A stretch of DNA of 64,000 nt from Beduini massiliensis (GTDB lineage: Bacteria; Bacillota_I; Bacilli_A; Erysipelotrichales; Coprobacillaceae). Positions 36,412 to 45,036 of the stretch are shown piece after piece (positions within the stretch are counted from its first letter, which is position 1; each line of letters opens with the position of its first letter). The translations under genes were made by a program, and so were the position numbers. The notes under the pieces are model-generated. The model had not been told where the DNA came from. It made no database searches and saw only the letters and a list, made by a program, of their open reading frames with translations. The stretch covers positions 248,001 through 312,000 of the forward strand of contig NZ_CDPP01000003.1 in assembly GCF_000829905.1 (NCBI RefSeq), read 5' to 3'.

Positions 36412-36431
36412 CTTAAATCAATTGGTTTAAG
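36412..36431. repeat. Palindrome upstream of the suf operon
   Basis: CTTAAATCAA/TTGGTTTAAG, 10-base arms with a single mismatch. It lies about 95 bases before the suf -35. It could be an operator or, with the T-rich sequence after it, a weak terminator. Confidence 0.4.
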
Positions 36432-36524
36432 TGGATTTTTATTAAATTTATAAGAGGATGGGTATGAATTAAATCAATAATTGAAAAAATATCACATATT
36501 CTCTTAAAAATATAATCATATTCA

Positions 36525-36553
36525 TTGTTTTTATCTTGTTTTTCTACTAAAAT
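36525..36553 (+). promoter_or_regulatory. Promoter of sufCDSUB
   Basis: TTGTTT-N17-TAAAAT, about 20 bases before sufC, which has AAAGGGGCG as ribosome site. Confidence 0.6.
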
Positions 36554-36574
36554 AACTTAGAAAGGGGCGATACA

Positions 36575-37378
36575 ATGTCGACTTTAAAAATAAAAGATTT
36601 ACATGTAAGTATTGGTGAAAAAGAAATATTAAAGGGGATTGATTTAGAAGTCAACACTGGAGAAATTCATGCCATCATGGGACCTAACGGTAACGGGAAA
36701 TCAACGTTATTATCAGCCATCATGGGGCATCCTAAATATGAAGTCACTCAAGGGAGCATAACGTTAGACGGGGAAGATGTATTAAGCATGTCAGTAGATG
36801 AACGTGCACGTGCCGGTCTTTTTTTAGGAATGCAGTATCCTCAGGAAATTCCCGGGGTTACAAATTCGGATTTTCTTAAATCAGCCATCAATTCACGTCA
36901 GGAAAAACCTATTTCCTTATTCAAATTTATTCGTACCTTAGACAAAGGCATTGAAGAGTTGGAAATGGACCCCAATCTTGCACATCGTTATTTGAATGAA
37001 GGGTTTTCCGGGGGAGAAAAGAAACGCAACGAAATATTACAAATGAAGCTGTTAAAGCCTAAATTTGCTTTATTGGATGAAATTGATTCCGGTTTGGATG
37101 TGGATGCATTGCGTGTCGTATCCGATGCCATTAATTCCATGCGCAGTGATGATTTCGGATGTGTGATGGTTTCCCATTATGAACGTTTATTTGAATTAGT
37201 TAAACCTACCCATGTCCATGTGCTGGTAGCTGGAAAGATCGTTTTGGATGGTGGCTATGAAGTTATCGAAAAAATTGATCAGGAAGGTTATGATTGGGTA
37301 AAAGAATTAGGAATTGAAATAGAAGTAGAAGAAGCAAGACGTCCGATCATTTTAGAAAACTGCGGAAAGAAAGCATAG
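36575..37378 (+). CDS. sufC: Fe-S cluster assembly ATPase SufC
   Basis: 267-aa ABC-type ATPase of the SufBCD scaffold. Walker A GPNGNGKST near 38, the Q-loop MQYPQEIPGV, signature LNEGFSGGEKKRNE near 145, Walker B FALLDEIDSGLD near 167 and the H-switch VSHYERL near 205. Soluble and without a membrane partner, as for SufC. First gene of sufCDSUB, the same order as in Bacillus subtilis. Confidence 0.97.
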   Translation: MSTLKIKDLHVSIGEKEILKGIDLEVNTGEIHAIMGPNGNGKSTLLSAIMGHPKYEVTQGSITLDGEDVLSMSVDERARAGLFLGMQYPQEIPGVTNSDFLKSAINSRQEKPISLFKFIRTLDKGIEELEMDPNLAHRYLNEGFSGGEKKRNEILQMKLLKPKFALLDEIDSGLDVDALRVVSDAINSMRSDDFGCVMVSHYERLFELVKPTHVHVLVAGKIVLDGGYEVIEKIDQEGYDWVKELGIEIEVEEARRPIILENCGKKA

Positions 37379-37387
37379 GGAGAATGT

Positions 37388-38284
37388 ATGGAACAGGAAG
37401 TTAAATTGGAATATTCTATTTCAATCAAGGACGAGAACATTCATTCTCAGGCATTACCGGCAGGCGTTAAGATCGATCAGACAGCGATTATTTTCGATTC
37501 AAGTGAACCAATCTCAGTGAATATAAATATCGAAATCGAAAAGCAAGATGCTGAAGTTCGTTATATTTTAAATCCGGGAGTTTCGGTAGAGCTTATTGAA
37601 ACACGCTCAGGTGGTCATGGACATCACTTAAAGCGTCAGATTCAAGTAAAAGAAAATGCACATTTAGCACTTTTAACATTGGATGAAAGCGACAGCAGCA
37701 TTAAAGTCAGTGATGAGGTAGAAATCGATCGTTTCGCTCATGTGGAGAGTGCTTATGCTGAATTGTCACTAAGCGATGTGACAGGGAAATATGCTTATCA
37801 TCTTATTGGGGAAGAAGCGAGTGCAAAAATCAAGATGGCGGCTCTTTCAAGCCATCAGTATAAAAAAACTTATGAAGTCTCTTTATTACATAGTGCAAAA
37901 GCGACTTATGGTGAAATGAATAATTATGGGGTAGTAAAAGATCAAGGACACCTTTTCTTTGATGGAATCGGTCATATTGAAAAAGGGTACAGCCAGTCTG
38001 CCACCCATCAAACGAGCAGAATTATGGTGTTTGATAAAGAGTGCGTAGCAAAAGCAAGTCCCTATTTATATATCGATGAATACGATGTTAAAGCGAGTCA
38101 TGCGGCTGGTGTAGGGCGTATGGATGAAGAACATTTATTCTATTTGCAGTCTAGAGGAATGACTAAAAATGATGCAATGCGTTTGATTACCTATGGATAT
38201 TTGATCCCGGTAGTAGATGTTATTGATAATGAAACAGTAAAACAGGCGTTTAATGAAACACTTGAAAAAAGAATGGGTGATTAG
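37388..38284 (+). CDS. sufD: SufD-type scaffold protein, short form
   Basis: 298-aa SufBD-fold protein: a right-handed beta-helix core with the C-terminal pattern YLYIDEYDVKASHAAGVGRMDEEHLFYLQSRGM. The position between sufC and sufS, and the conserved His-containing ASHAA motif, support SufD. It lacks most of the N-terminal helical domain of Bacillus SufD (about 437 aa). Its last codon abuts the sufS ATG. Confidence 0.9.
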   Translation: MEQEVKLEYSISIKDENIHSQALPAGVKIDQTAIIFDSSEPISVNINIEIEKQDAEVRYILNPGVSVELIETRSGGHGHHLKRQIQVKENAHLALLTLDESDSSIKVSDEVEIDRFAHVESAYAELSLSDVTGKYAYHLIGEEASAKIKMAALSSHQYKKTYEVSLLHSAKATYGEMNNYGVVKDQGHLFFDGIGHIEKGYSQSATHQTSRIMVFDKECVAKASPYLYIDEYDVKASHAAGVGRMDEEHLFYLQSRGMTKNDAMRLITYGYLIPVVDVIDNETVKQAFNETLEKRMGD

Positions 38285-39514
38285 ATGTTGGACGTATATA
38301 AAATAAGAAAAGATTTTCCGATGCTCAATGGGAAAACGATGCAGGGGAAACCGCTGATTTATTTAGACAGTGGAGCTACGGCATTAAAACCACAAAAAGT
38401 GATTGATGCAGTATGTGAGTATCTGTCATCTTATTCAGGGAACTGTCACCGCGGAGATTATGATCTTAGTTATGAAGTGGATGTCGCATTTGAAGGGGCA
38501 AGAAAAAAGATTGCGGAGTTTATCCATGCCGACAATCACAATGAGATTGTCTTTACTTCGGGAGCATCAGAATCTTTAAACTTAGTCGCGTTTGGCTATG
38601 TGTATCCGCGTATTAAAAAAGATGAAGAAATTCTAGTGACGGTAGCGGAACATGCCTCTAACCTTTTACCATGGTTTGAGATTGAAAAAGCAACCGGAGC
38701 TAAAGTAAAATATATTGAACTAAACGAAGATGGGAAGATTACGCTTGAGAACGTGAAAAAAGCAATGACGCCCATGACCCGTATTATTTCGATTGCGCAG
38801 ATTACCAATGTTTTAGGGTTTGAGGCACCGATTAAAGAAATTACCGCATTAGCACACGCCAATGGCATTAAAGTAGTAGTGGATGGGGCACAAAGTGTTC
38901 CGCATATGCCGGTCGATGTGATGGATTTGGATGTTGATTTCTTAGCTTTTTCCGGACATAAAATGTGCGGACCAACCGGCATCGGAGTTCTTTATGGAAA
39001 ATATGACTTGCTGCAGGAAACGAATCCGATTCGCTTCGGCGGGGGATCAAATGCCCGCTTTAACAGCTGTGGAGTTGTCAGCTTAAAGAATGCTCCGGCT
39101 AAATTTGAGGCAGGGACTCCTAATATCGAAGGAGCGATTGGCTTGGGTGCGGCAGTCGATTATCTAAGTGCAATCGGGATGCAGAATATTCATCACTATG
39201 AATTGGAACTGCGTCATTATGCTATTGAAAAGTTATCGCAGTTGGATAATTTGGAAATTTATAATAAAGAAGGAGCAGGACCGATTGCTTTTAATATTAA
39301 AGGCGTCTTTTCTCAAGATGGTGCATCTTTGCTCAATAGTAAAGGGATTGCCGTTCGTTCCGGACAGCACTGTGCGAAGATTTTAGATGAATATTTAAAA
39401 GTAAGTCAGACGCTGCGTGTTTCTCTTTATTTCTACAATACGAAAGAAGAGATTGATCAATTAGTAGAAGCCTGTAAGAAAGGGGATGACTTCTTAGATG
39501 CGTTCTTTAGATGA
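38285..39514 (+). CDS. sufS: Cysteine desulfurase SufS
   Basis: 409-aa PLP enzyme mobilising sulfur from cysteine. The PLP lysine is in FSGHKMCGP near 226; the persulfide Cys is in RSGQHCAKIL near 362. The active-site TSGASESLNLV near 96 is also visible. This is a group II (SufS-type) enzyme that hands sulfur to SufU, whose gene overlaps its 3' end by 17 bases. Confidence 0.97.
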   Translation: MLDVYKIRKDFPMLNGKTMQGKPLIYLDSGATALKPQKVIDAVCEYLSSYSGNCHRGDYDLSYEVDVAFEGARKKIAEFIHADNHNEIVFTSGASESLNLVAFGYVYPRIKKDEEILVTVAEHASNLLPWFEIEKATGAKVKYIELNEDGKITLENVKKAMTPMTRIISIAQITNVLGFEAPIKEITALAHANGIKVVVDGAQSVPHMPVDVMDLDVDFLAFSGHKMCGPTGIGVLYGKYDLLQETNPIRFGGGSNARFNSCGVVSLKNAPAKFEAGTPNIEGAIGLGAAVDYLSAIGMQNIHHYELELRHYAIEKLSQLDNLEIYNKEGAGPIAFNIKGVFSQDGASLLNSKGIAVRSGQHCAKILDEYLKVSQTLRVSLYFYNTKEEIDQLVEACKKGDDFLDAFFR

Positions 39515-39935
39515 TCCAATGCTGCTTAGAGAAATTATCATGGACCATTACGAATATCCACGTAATCGTGAATTAACTCAAGAAGCAGGATATAAAAGAG
39601 TCAATATGGATAGTGAAACCTGTATCGATAATATCGATATTCAGGCAAAAATAGAAAATGGAATCATAGAAGATATTCGCTTTGACGGAGAAGCCTGTGC
39701 GATTTGTACTGCTTCTACTTCTATTATGAGCGAACTGTTAGCGGGTAAGAGTATCAAAGATGCGCGTTACATCATTGAACAGTATATGAATATGATTTAT
39801 GAAAAAGATTACGATGAAGAAATTTTAGAGGAAGCGATTGCTTTCAAAAATACACATAAACAAGCTAACCGTATCAAATGTGCGACATTAGGATGGAATG
39901 GGCTTGTCAAACTGATAGAAGAAAGTGAGGAATAA
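39498..39935 (+). CDS. sufU: Sulfur-transfer protein SufU
   Basis: 145-aa zinc-dependent sulfurtransferase partner of SufS. The zinc ligands expected from Bacillus SufU are present: Cys42 and Asp44 (ETCIDN), Cys67 (ACAICTAS, with Cys70) and a C-terminal Cys ([11 protein letters not shown]). It overlaps sufS and is followed 2 bases later by sufB, so it is translationally coupled. Confidence 0.95.
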   Translation: MRSLDDPMLLREIIMDHYEYPRNRELTQEAGYKRVNMDSETCIDNIDIQAKIENGIIEDIRFDGEACAICTASTSIMSELLAGKSIKDARYIIEQYMNMIYEKDYDEEILEEAIAFKNTHKQANRIKCATLGWNGLVKLIEESEE

Positions 39936-39937
39936 GC

Positions 39938-41341
39938 ATGGCAATAGAAGATCTTGATATTCCTACAAACAATGCAGAGTATGATTTTAAAGATGAAGAT
40001 GTTTCGGTTTTTAAAACACCCAAAGGGTTGAATGAAGAGATAGTGAGAGAAATATCTAAAATTAAAAATGAACCTGAATGGATGTTGGAATACCGCTTAA
40101 AGTCATTAAAATGCTTTTTAGAAAAGCCAATGCCAACTTGGGGCGTGGATTTAAGCAAGATGAATTTCGATGAATACATCTACTATAATCGTCCAAGTGA
40201 CAATTTAACGGATAAATGGGAAGAAGTTCCGGAAACAATTAAGAATACGTTTAATAAATTGGGAATTCCGGAAGCTGAACAACATTTCCTAGCCGGTGCT
40301 TCGGCACAATATGAATCGGAAGTCGTTTATCATAATATGTTGGAGGAAGTAAGAGAAAAAGGGGTTATTTTCTTAGATATCGACAGTGGATTAAGAGAAT
40401 ATCCGGAGATCTTTAAAAAGTATTTTGATACGGTCATTCCTTATAACGATAATAAGTTTTCGGCATTGAACGGGGCAGTGTGGTCGGGAGGCTCATTTAT
40501 TTATGTTCCGCCAGGAGTCACTTTAGAAAAACCCTTGCAGTCTTATTTCAGAATTAACTCTGAAAGAATGGCGCAGTTTGAAAGAACGCTGATTATTGTT
40601 GATAAAGGATCGGATATTCATTATGTAGAAGGGTGTACAGCACCGTCTTATTCAAAAGATTCGCTGCATGCCGGAGTTGTGGAAATTGTTGTTTTAGAGG
40701 GGGCAAAGTGCCGCTATACAACGATTCAAAACTGGTCAAAAAACATTTATAACTTAGTGACGCAACGTGCTAAAGTATATAAAAACGGCTCTATGGAATG
40801 GGTGGATGGAAACATTGGTTCCTTGGTGACCATGAAATATCCGACATGTATTTTAGCCGAAGAAGGGGCTAAAGGAACATGTATTACCATTGCCGTAGCG
40901 GAAGACTGCCAGATTTTGGATTCAGGATCAAAGATGATTCATCTTGCACCGCATACATCAAGTCAGATTATTTCTAAATCGATTTCAAGAACAGGCGGAA
41001 AAGTGAATTATCGTGGTTTGGTTCATCATGGCAAGAATGCATATGATGCGAAAAGTAAAGTGGAATGTGATACTTTGATCTTAGATGCCCTTTCAACAAG
41101 TGATACTGTGCCAATCAATGCCATGATGAATAATGATTCGATTATTGAGCATGAGGCAACCGTATCGAAAGTATCGGAAGATCAGTTATTTTATTTGATG
41201 AGCCGAGGATTGACCAAAGCTCAGGCAACGGAAATGATTGTGATGGGCTTCATTGAACCGTTCAGCCGTGAATTGCCAATGGAATACGCAGTTGAACTTA
41301 ACCAGTTGATTAAATTGGATATGGAAGGCAGCGTTGGATAA
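39938..41341 (+). CDS. sufB: Fe-S cluster scaffold SufB
   Basis: 467-aa scaffold on which new [4Fe-4S] clusters are built with SufC and SufD. The core motifs are [34 protein letters not shown] (with the conserved Cys), [23 protein letters not shown] and the C-terminal [22 protein letters not shown]. Normal length. Last suf gene; it overlaps the next gene by 8 bases. Confidence 0.97.
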   Translation: MAIEDLDIPTNNAEYDFKDEDVSVFKTPKGLNEEIVREISKIKNEPEWMLEYRLKSLKCFLEKPMPTWGVDLSKMNFDEYIYYNRPSDNLTDKWEEVPETIKNTFNKLGIPEAEQHFLAGASAQYESEVVYHNMLEEVREKGVIFLDIDSGLREYPEIFKKYFDTVIPYNDNKFSALNGAVWSGGSFIYVPPGVTLEKPLQSYFRINSERMAQFERTLIIVDKGSDIHYVEGCTAPSYSKDSLHAGVVEIVVLEGAKCRYTTIQNWSKNIYNLVTQRAKVYKNGSMEWVDGNIGSLVTMKYPTCILAEEGAKGTCITIAVAEDCQILDSGSKMIHLAPHTSSQIISKSISRTGGKVNYRGLVHHGKNAYDAKSKVECDTLILDALSTSDTVPINAMMNNDSIIEHEATVSKVSEDQLFYLMSRGLTKAQATEMIVMGFIEPFSRELPMEYAVELNQLIKLDMEGSVG

Positions 41342-41870
41342 AAAGATAATTCGTCAAGCGATGATCAAACAGCGCTTGGAAGTTCATGAGGAAGAATATC
41401 AGTCATACTCTTTGAAAATTATAGAGTCATTGCTGACTTCTTCCTTTTTTAATATGGAACAACCATTGGGAATATACATGCCAATCCGTCAGGAAGTGGA
41501 TACTCTCCATCTAATTCATTATTTATTGGCATCGGGCAGTCGTGTTGCTTTGCCTAAAGTGGAACCGGATGGGATGCACTTTTATTATATCGATCATTTA
41601 GACCAGTTGGTTTTAGGGACTTTTGGGGTCATGGAACCTCAAAGCAATCATTTAGCGGAAAAAATTTCCACCTTGATTGTTCCTTTGGTCGCTTTTAATG
41701 AAAAAAAAGAACGGATTGGTTATGGCAAAGGTTATTATGACCGCTATATCGAAAAATATCATCCTCAAACGATTGGCATTGCTTTTGATTTTCAAAAACA
41801 GGAATTTGCTGGTGAAATACATGACCAGCCATTAGATTATATCATTACTGAAAAAAGAATTTATGAGTGA
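41334..41870 (+). CDS. 5-formyltetrahydrofolate cyclo-ligase
   Basis: 178-aa enzyme converting 5-formyl-THF to 5,10-methenyl-THF with ATP. Family marks: [10 protein letters not shown] at the start, [10 protein letters not shown], and the C-terminal [12 protein letters not shown] with VPLVAFN before it. TTG 41334 is the start, overlapping sufB, so it is read from the suf transcript. A hairpin follows. Confidence 0.92.
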   Translation: MDKKIIRQAMIKQRLEVHEEEYQSYSLKIIESLLTSSFFNMEQPLGIYMPIRQEVDTLHLIHYLLASGSRVALPKVEPDGMHFYYIDHLDQLVLGTFGVMEPQSNHLAEKISTLIVPLVAFNEKKERIGYGKGYYDRYIEKYHPQTIGIAFDFQKQEFAGEIHDQPLDYIITEKRIYE

Positions 41871-41898
41871 GCGGGGAGAGGGATTCCTCCGCTTTTTC
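41869..41898 (+). terminator. Terminator of the suf operon
   Basis: AGCGGGGAG / CTCCGC-type hairpin with TTTTTC, overlapping the cyclo-ligase stop. Confidence 0.75.
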
Positions 41899-41927
41899 TT
41901 GCTTAATCGGGCAACTTTCTTTATAAT
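41899..41927 (+). promoter_or_regulatory. Promoter of the flippase gene
   Basis: TTGCTT-N17-TATAAT immediately after the suf terminator and 22 bases before the ATG. Confidence 0.72.
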
Positions 41928-41949
41928 GAATGAGAAGAAAGGAAAATTT

Positions 41950-43359
41950 ATGGGAAAAGATAAACAATTAATAAAAAATACCCTCATACTTGCAATTGGG
42001 ATGGTGTTGCCAAAAATTTTCACTGTTCTTACGATCCCAATTTACAGCTCATACTTAAATGTTGAGGAGTTTGGTGGGGTAGATTATGTAACGACAATCA
42101 TTTTAGGATTAGTCGTTCCGGTATTAACTTTACAATTGGAAAATGGGGTTTTCCGCTATCTGATTGACGCTAAAAATGAAGAACAGAAAAAGCGTTATAT
42201 TTCTACAGGCTATTTTCTGGTTTTGCTTTTGTCATTGATATCGATGGTAGTGATGTATTTCATTCCGATTAATGGATTGAATACCCCAATGTTAAGAATC
42301 GTGCTTTCCGTTTACGTGGGGATTGAGACCCTGATTTTATTTTTTAGGAATGTGGTCCGTGGTTTAGGAAAGAATGCCCAATATGCATTAAATAGTATTA
42401 TTTCGGTTGTTGTGAATTTTATCATGATGGTGATCACGATGATGGTATTAAAAGCCGGTGTAGATGGTTATATGCTATCTTTACTGGTGCCGGATATTGT
42501 TGCTTTGGCGTATCTGATCTGGCATGAAAAACTGCATCGTTATATCCGTTTGCGTTATTTTGATCAGGAATATCTTGGAAAACTGCTTCGTTATTCTTTA
42601 CCGTTGATTCCCAATGCTATTTCTTGGTTTGTGATTAATTTTTCTGACAAAGTCATTATCGTGGCGATATTAGGTCAGGCGGCACAGGGTATTTATGCGA
42701 CTGCCTATAAAATCCCGAATATGTTTAATATGTTTTATCAGGCGTTTAACTTAGCTTGGACAGAGTCGGCTTCAAGGAATGCCAATAAAAGCGGACAAGA
42801 AAAGTATTATTCACGGATGTTTGCCCAGTTGTTTAAATTATTATCCGGCGGGGTGCTGCTTTTGATTGCTTTTTCACCGTTTGTGTTTAAAGTCTTGGTA
42901 AGAGGTGCTTCTTATTTTGAAGCAATCAATTACATGCCGTTACTGATTGTATCCACCTATCTCTCTTGCATTGCTGCGTTTTATGGCAGTGTTTATGTCG
43001 TATGCAAGGAATCGAAAAAAGCGGGAGTAACTTCATTTATTGCCGCAGCTGTCAATCTGGTGGTGCATTTTGCTTTGATTACTTGGCTGGGTCTGCATGC
43101 CGCCGTTATTTCTACGTTTGTATCATTTTTGGTACTGACACTCTATCGTGCGTATGATATCAATAAACATTACTACAGAATTAAATATAATTATCGTCTG
43201 ATTATTTTTGTGGCGATTATGACGATCTTACAGGTATGTTTGTATTATGTCGACAATCTTTATGTCATGCTTTTAAATATGCTGTTATCTGTCATTGTGG
43301 CATGGTTTATCAATCAGAAATTAATTAAACAAATATTAAGAAAACTAATACATCGATAA
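41950..43359 (+). CDS. Oligosaccharide flippase (Wzx/MOP family)
   Basis: 469-aa polytopic protein with 12-14 helices of the polysaccharide-transport branch of the MOP superfamily. It moves lipid-linked sugar units across the membrane. ATG 41950 follows AGAAAGGAAAATTT; a longer frame from 41863 overlaps the terminator. Marks include LTIPIYSSYLNVEEFGGVDYV near the N-terminus. No polymerase or glycosyltransferase is adjacent, so the glycan is unknown; a spore-cortex or stage V SpoVB-like role cannot be excluded. Confidence 0.88.
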   Translation: MGKDKQLIKNTLILAIGMVLPKIFTVLTIPIYSSYLNVEEFGGVDYVTTIILGLVVPVLTLQLENGVFRYLIDAKNEEQKKRYISTGYFLVLLLSLISMVVMYFIPINGLNTPMLRIVLSVYVGIETLILFFRNVVRGLGKNAQYALNSIISVVVNFIMMVITMMVLKAGVDGYMLSLLVPDIVALAYLIWHEKLHRYIRLRYFDQEYLGKLLRYSLPLIPNAISWFVINFSDKVIIVAILGQAAQGIYATAYKIPNMFNMFYQAFNLAWTESASRNANKSGQEKYYSRMFAQLFKLLSGGVLLLIAFSPFVFKVLVRGASYFEAINYMPLLIVSTYLSCIAAFYGSVYVVCKESKKAGVTSFIAAAVNLVVHFALITWLGLHAAVISTFVSFLVLTLYRAYDINKHYYRIKYNYRLIIFVAIMTILQVCLYYVDNLYVMLLNMLLSVIVAWFINQKLIKQILRKLIHR

Positions 43360-43377
43360 TGTGTATTAGTTTTTTAT
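43341..43377 (+). terminator. Terminator of the flippase gene
   Basis: AAAACTAATACA / TGTATTAGTTTTTT, overlapping the stop codon. Confidence 0.88.
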
Positions 43378-43407
43378 TTGACATCATATACTTTAAAGGG
43401 AGGTCAT

Positions 43408-44121
43408 ATGAAAATAAAATTACTGATTGTTGTTATTATTATCAGTTTATTTGGTTATTATTTCTATGGACAATACTTGCAAATGATTCCTAAAGCAAAA
43501 GATTACGGAAAAATGGAAGTTGAAAAATTTGTTAATGTCGTTGTTAATCATGCCACTTTAAGCTATAAGGATGTCGATGAGGAAAGTTTGATCATTGTCG
43601 GACGTAATGAAACCGGAGATATCAGCAGTGTTGATTTTAACCTGGCGGGAGTCAATGAAATTGCCAATGAGCTGGTTTATCATATTGAAACAGATTTGAA
43701 TTATATTATGCGAGGGACTTATGAGGATGATGGAGAGGATACATACAGTAGGATCATCAAAGAAGTAAGCGAGAATAAGGGAATCGTTTCCTATATTCCG
43801 GTGGCAAGCTTAATGGATGTACCGATTCTTTCTTATCTCAATGTCAAAGTTCCGCTAAAATATGAAATGATCTCTAATGTAAAATCAGAAGTAAAAACAG
43901 ATGTCAAAAATTATGGAATCAACCATGTTGTTGTAAAAATCGTTATTGAAATCAGTGTTCAGCAAAATGTGGTCTCGCCATTTTTCAGTGAGCCTTGTAT
44001 TTTTACTTATCAATATCCTTTGGTAGTAAAATTAGTGAATGGATTGGTTCCGGGGTATTACAGTGTTTATCAAAATCCCAATCAGAATCAGGGACAATAC
44101 CAAAATAATATTTTGAATTAG
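43408..44121 (+). CDS. YunB-like sporulation protein
   Basis: 237-aa membrane-anchored protein. ATG 43408 follows AAAGGGAGGTCAT. One N-terminal helix (residues 3-22) is followed by an extracytoplasmic domain. The order MIPKAKDYGKMEVEKFVNVVV, then IPVASLMDVPILSYLNVKVPL, then NYGINHVVVKIVIEI, SPFFSEPCIFTY and VNGLVPGYYS matches the family called YunB, which is made during sporulation in Bacillus. The C-terminus is rich in Asn and Gln. The next gene follows 7 bases later. Function in the spore is not well defined. Confidence 0.75.
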   Translation: MKIKLLIVVIIISLFGYYFYGQYLQMIPKAKDYGKMEVEKFVNVVVNHATLSYKDVDEESLIIVGRNETGDISSVDFNLAGVNEIANELVYHIETDLNYIMRGTYEDDGEDTYSRIIKEVSENKGIVSYIPVASLMDVPILSYLNVKVPLKYEMISNVKSEVKTDVKNYGINHVVVKIVIEISVQQNVVSPFFSEPCIFTYQYPLVVKLVNGLVPGYYSVYQNPNQNQGQYQNNILN

Positions 44122-44128
44122 GAGGACT

Positions 44129-44983
44129 ATGAAAAATTTAATCTATGATTTTTATGGAATCTATGTCGAATATATCAATGGAAATTATTTTGAATATGAG
44201 AATATGCATTACTTTTGTTTGGAGTGTAAATTAGAAGAAGCGGCTTTCATCAAACAGTATCAATTGTATGAGCAGAGTTTTTTGAGTACCGGAGGGACAC
44301 ATCATCTTTATTTAGTTCAAAATCGTTATCAGCATTATATCTCTTCTAATAGAATTTTACTTTGTTCCAAGGAGAAAGAAGTGTATTTGACAGAATTGAT
44401 CGAACAAAGCTTATTTCCTATTGAAACAGGTCGTTATGAAGAGATTATCAACAAGTGGATCAAAGAGATGGATGTTGTTGAAAACCGTGTTCTGCCGGCA
44501 ATTATGGGGCAATCACATCAGTTTGAATATCTTTATGCACTGACAATCTACTATTTAGGGATGGCAGAAAGTGCATTGGCATATTTACAGGATAGTTTTA
44601 GTAAAACCATGACCTATCAAAAGTCTTTATCGCTGCATGCCAGACAGCTCGATACCTATTTAGACTGGCTGAATCCTTTTTGCTACAAAACCGATCATTA
44701 TCTCAATTTCTTAGTCAGAATGTACGGACGTTCTTATCTAACGATCGATCAGATCAAGGAATATACGATTTCATTCCAGCCGGCGGATTTGATTTATATG
44801 TATAGTGCTATGTTGTATCCGGAAGATTTCTTTAGTGATATCCTATTATATGTTCAAGATCAAATTGATGAAAAGGCATTTGTTAAATATTACCAGCATA
44901 TTGAAATCAATGAAAAAAGACTGAAAGATTTTTATACATTCATTGCTGAACCTACTCAATTAAGACCGTTAGAATGGCTTTAA
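44129..44983 (+). CDS. Probable YutH/CotS-like spore-coat-type protein, degenerate kinase fold
   Basis: 284-aa soluble protein, not firmly recognised. The C-terminal half has DWLNPFCYKTDHYLNFLVRMYGR and ADLIYMYSAMLYPEDFFSDIL, a pattern resembling the end of the CotS/YutH aminoglycoside-kinase-like spore proteins. No HxDxxxxN catalytic loop is visible, so kinase activity is unlikely. GGAGGACT precedes the ATG. Pairing with a YunB homologue supports a sporulation role; in Bacillus yutH and yunB are also close together. Otherwise hypothetical. Confidence 0.5.
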   Translation: MKNLIYDFYGIYVEYINGNYFEYENMHYFCLECKLEEAAFIKQYQLYEQSFLSTGGTHHLYLVQNRYQHYISSNRILLCSKEKEVYLTELIEQSLFPIETGRYEEIINKWIKEMDVVENRVLPAIMGQSHQFEYLYALTIYYLGMAESALAYLQDSFSKTMTYQKSLSLHARQLDTYLDWLNPFCYKTDHYLNFLVRMYGRSYLTIDQIKEYTISFQPADLIYMYSAMLYPEDFFSDILLYVQDQIDEKAFVKYYQHIEINEKRLKDFYTFIAEPTQLRPLEWL

Positions 44984-44986
44984 TGC

Positions 44987-45015
44987 TTAACAACATCCCT
45001 AATTTATGCTATGAT
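44987..45015 (+). promoter_or_regulatory. Promoter of the RNA methyltransferase gene
   Basis: TTAACA-N17-TATGAT, starting right after the stop of the previous gene and ending 21 bases before ATG 45037. Confidence 0.68.
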
Positions 45016-45036
45016 TACAAAGAAAGTAGGGATGTC

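Larger units (their letters stand above)
36223..36574. other. Intergenic region upstream of the suf operon
   Basis: It contains the divergent starts of the permease and sufC, an imperfect palindrome at 36412-36431 and the suf promoter at 36525-36553. No gene was recognised. Confidence 0.5.

Noticed and set aside
38596-38982. 128-aa minus-strand frame inside sufS
   Set aside because: Shadow of a strongly supported gene; no ribosome site. The same applies to minus-strand frames inside smc, ftsY, ffh, the sulfatase and the CDF gene.
43378-43393. TTGACA-TATACT-like pair before the YunB-like gene
   Set aside because: The two hexamers are only 4 bases apart, so they cannot act together as a SigA promoter.
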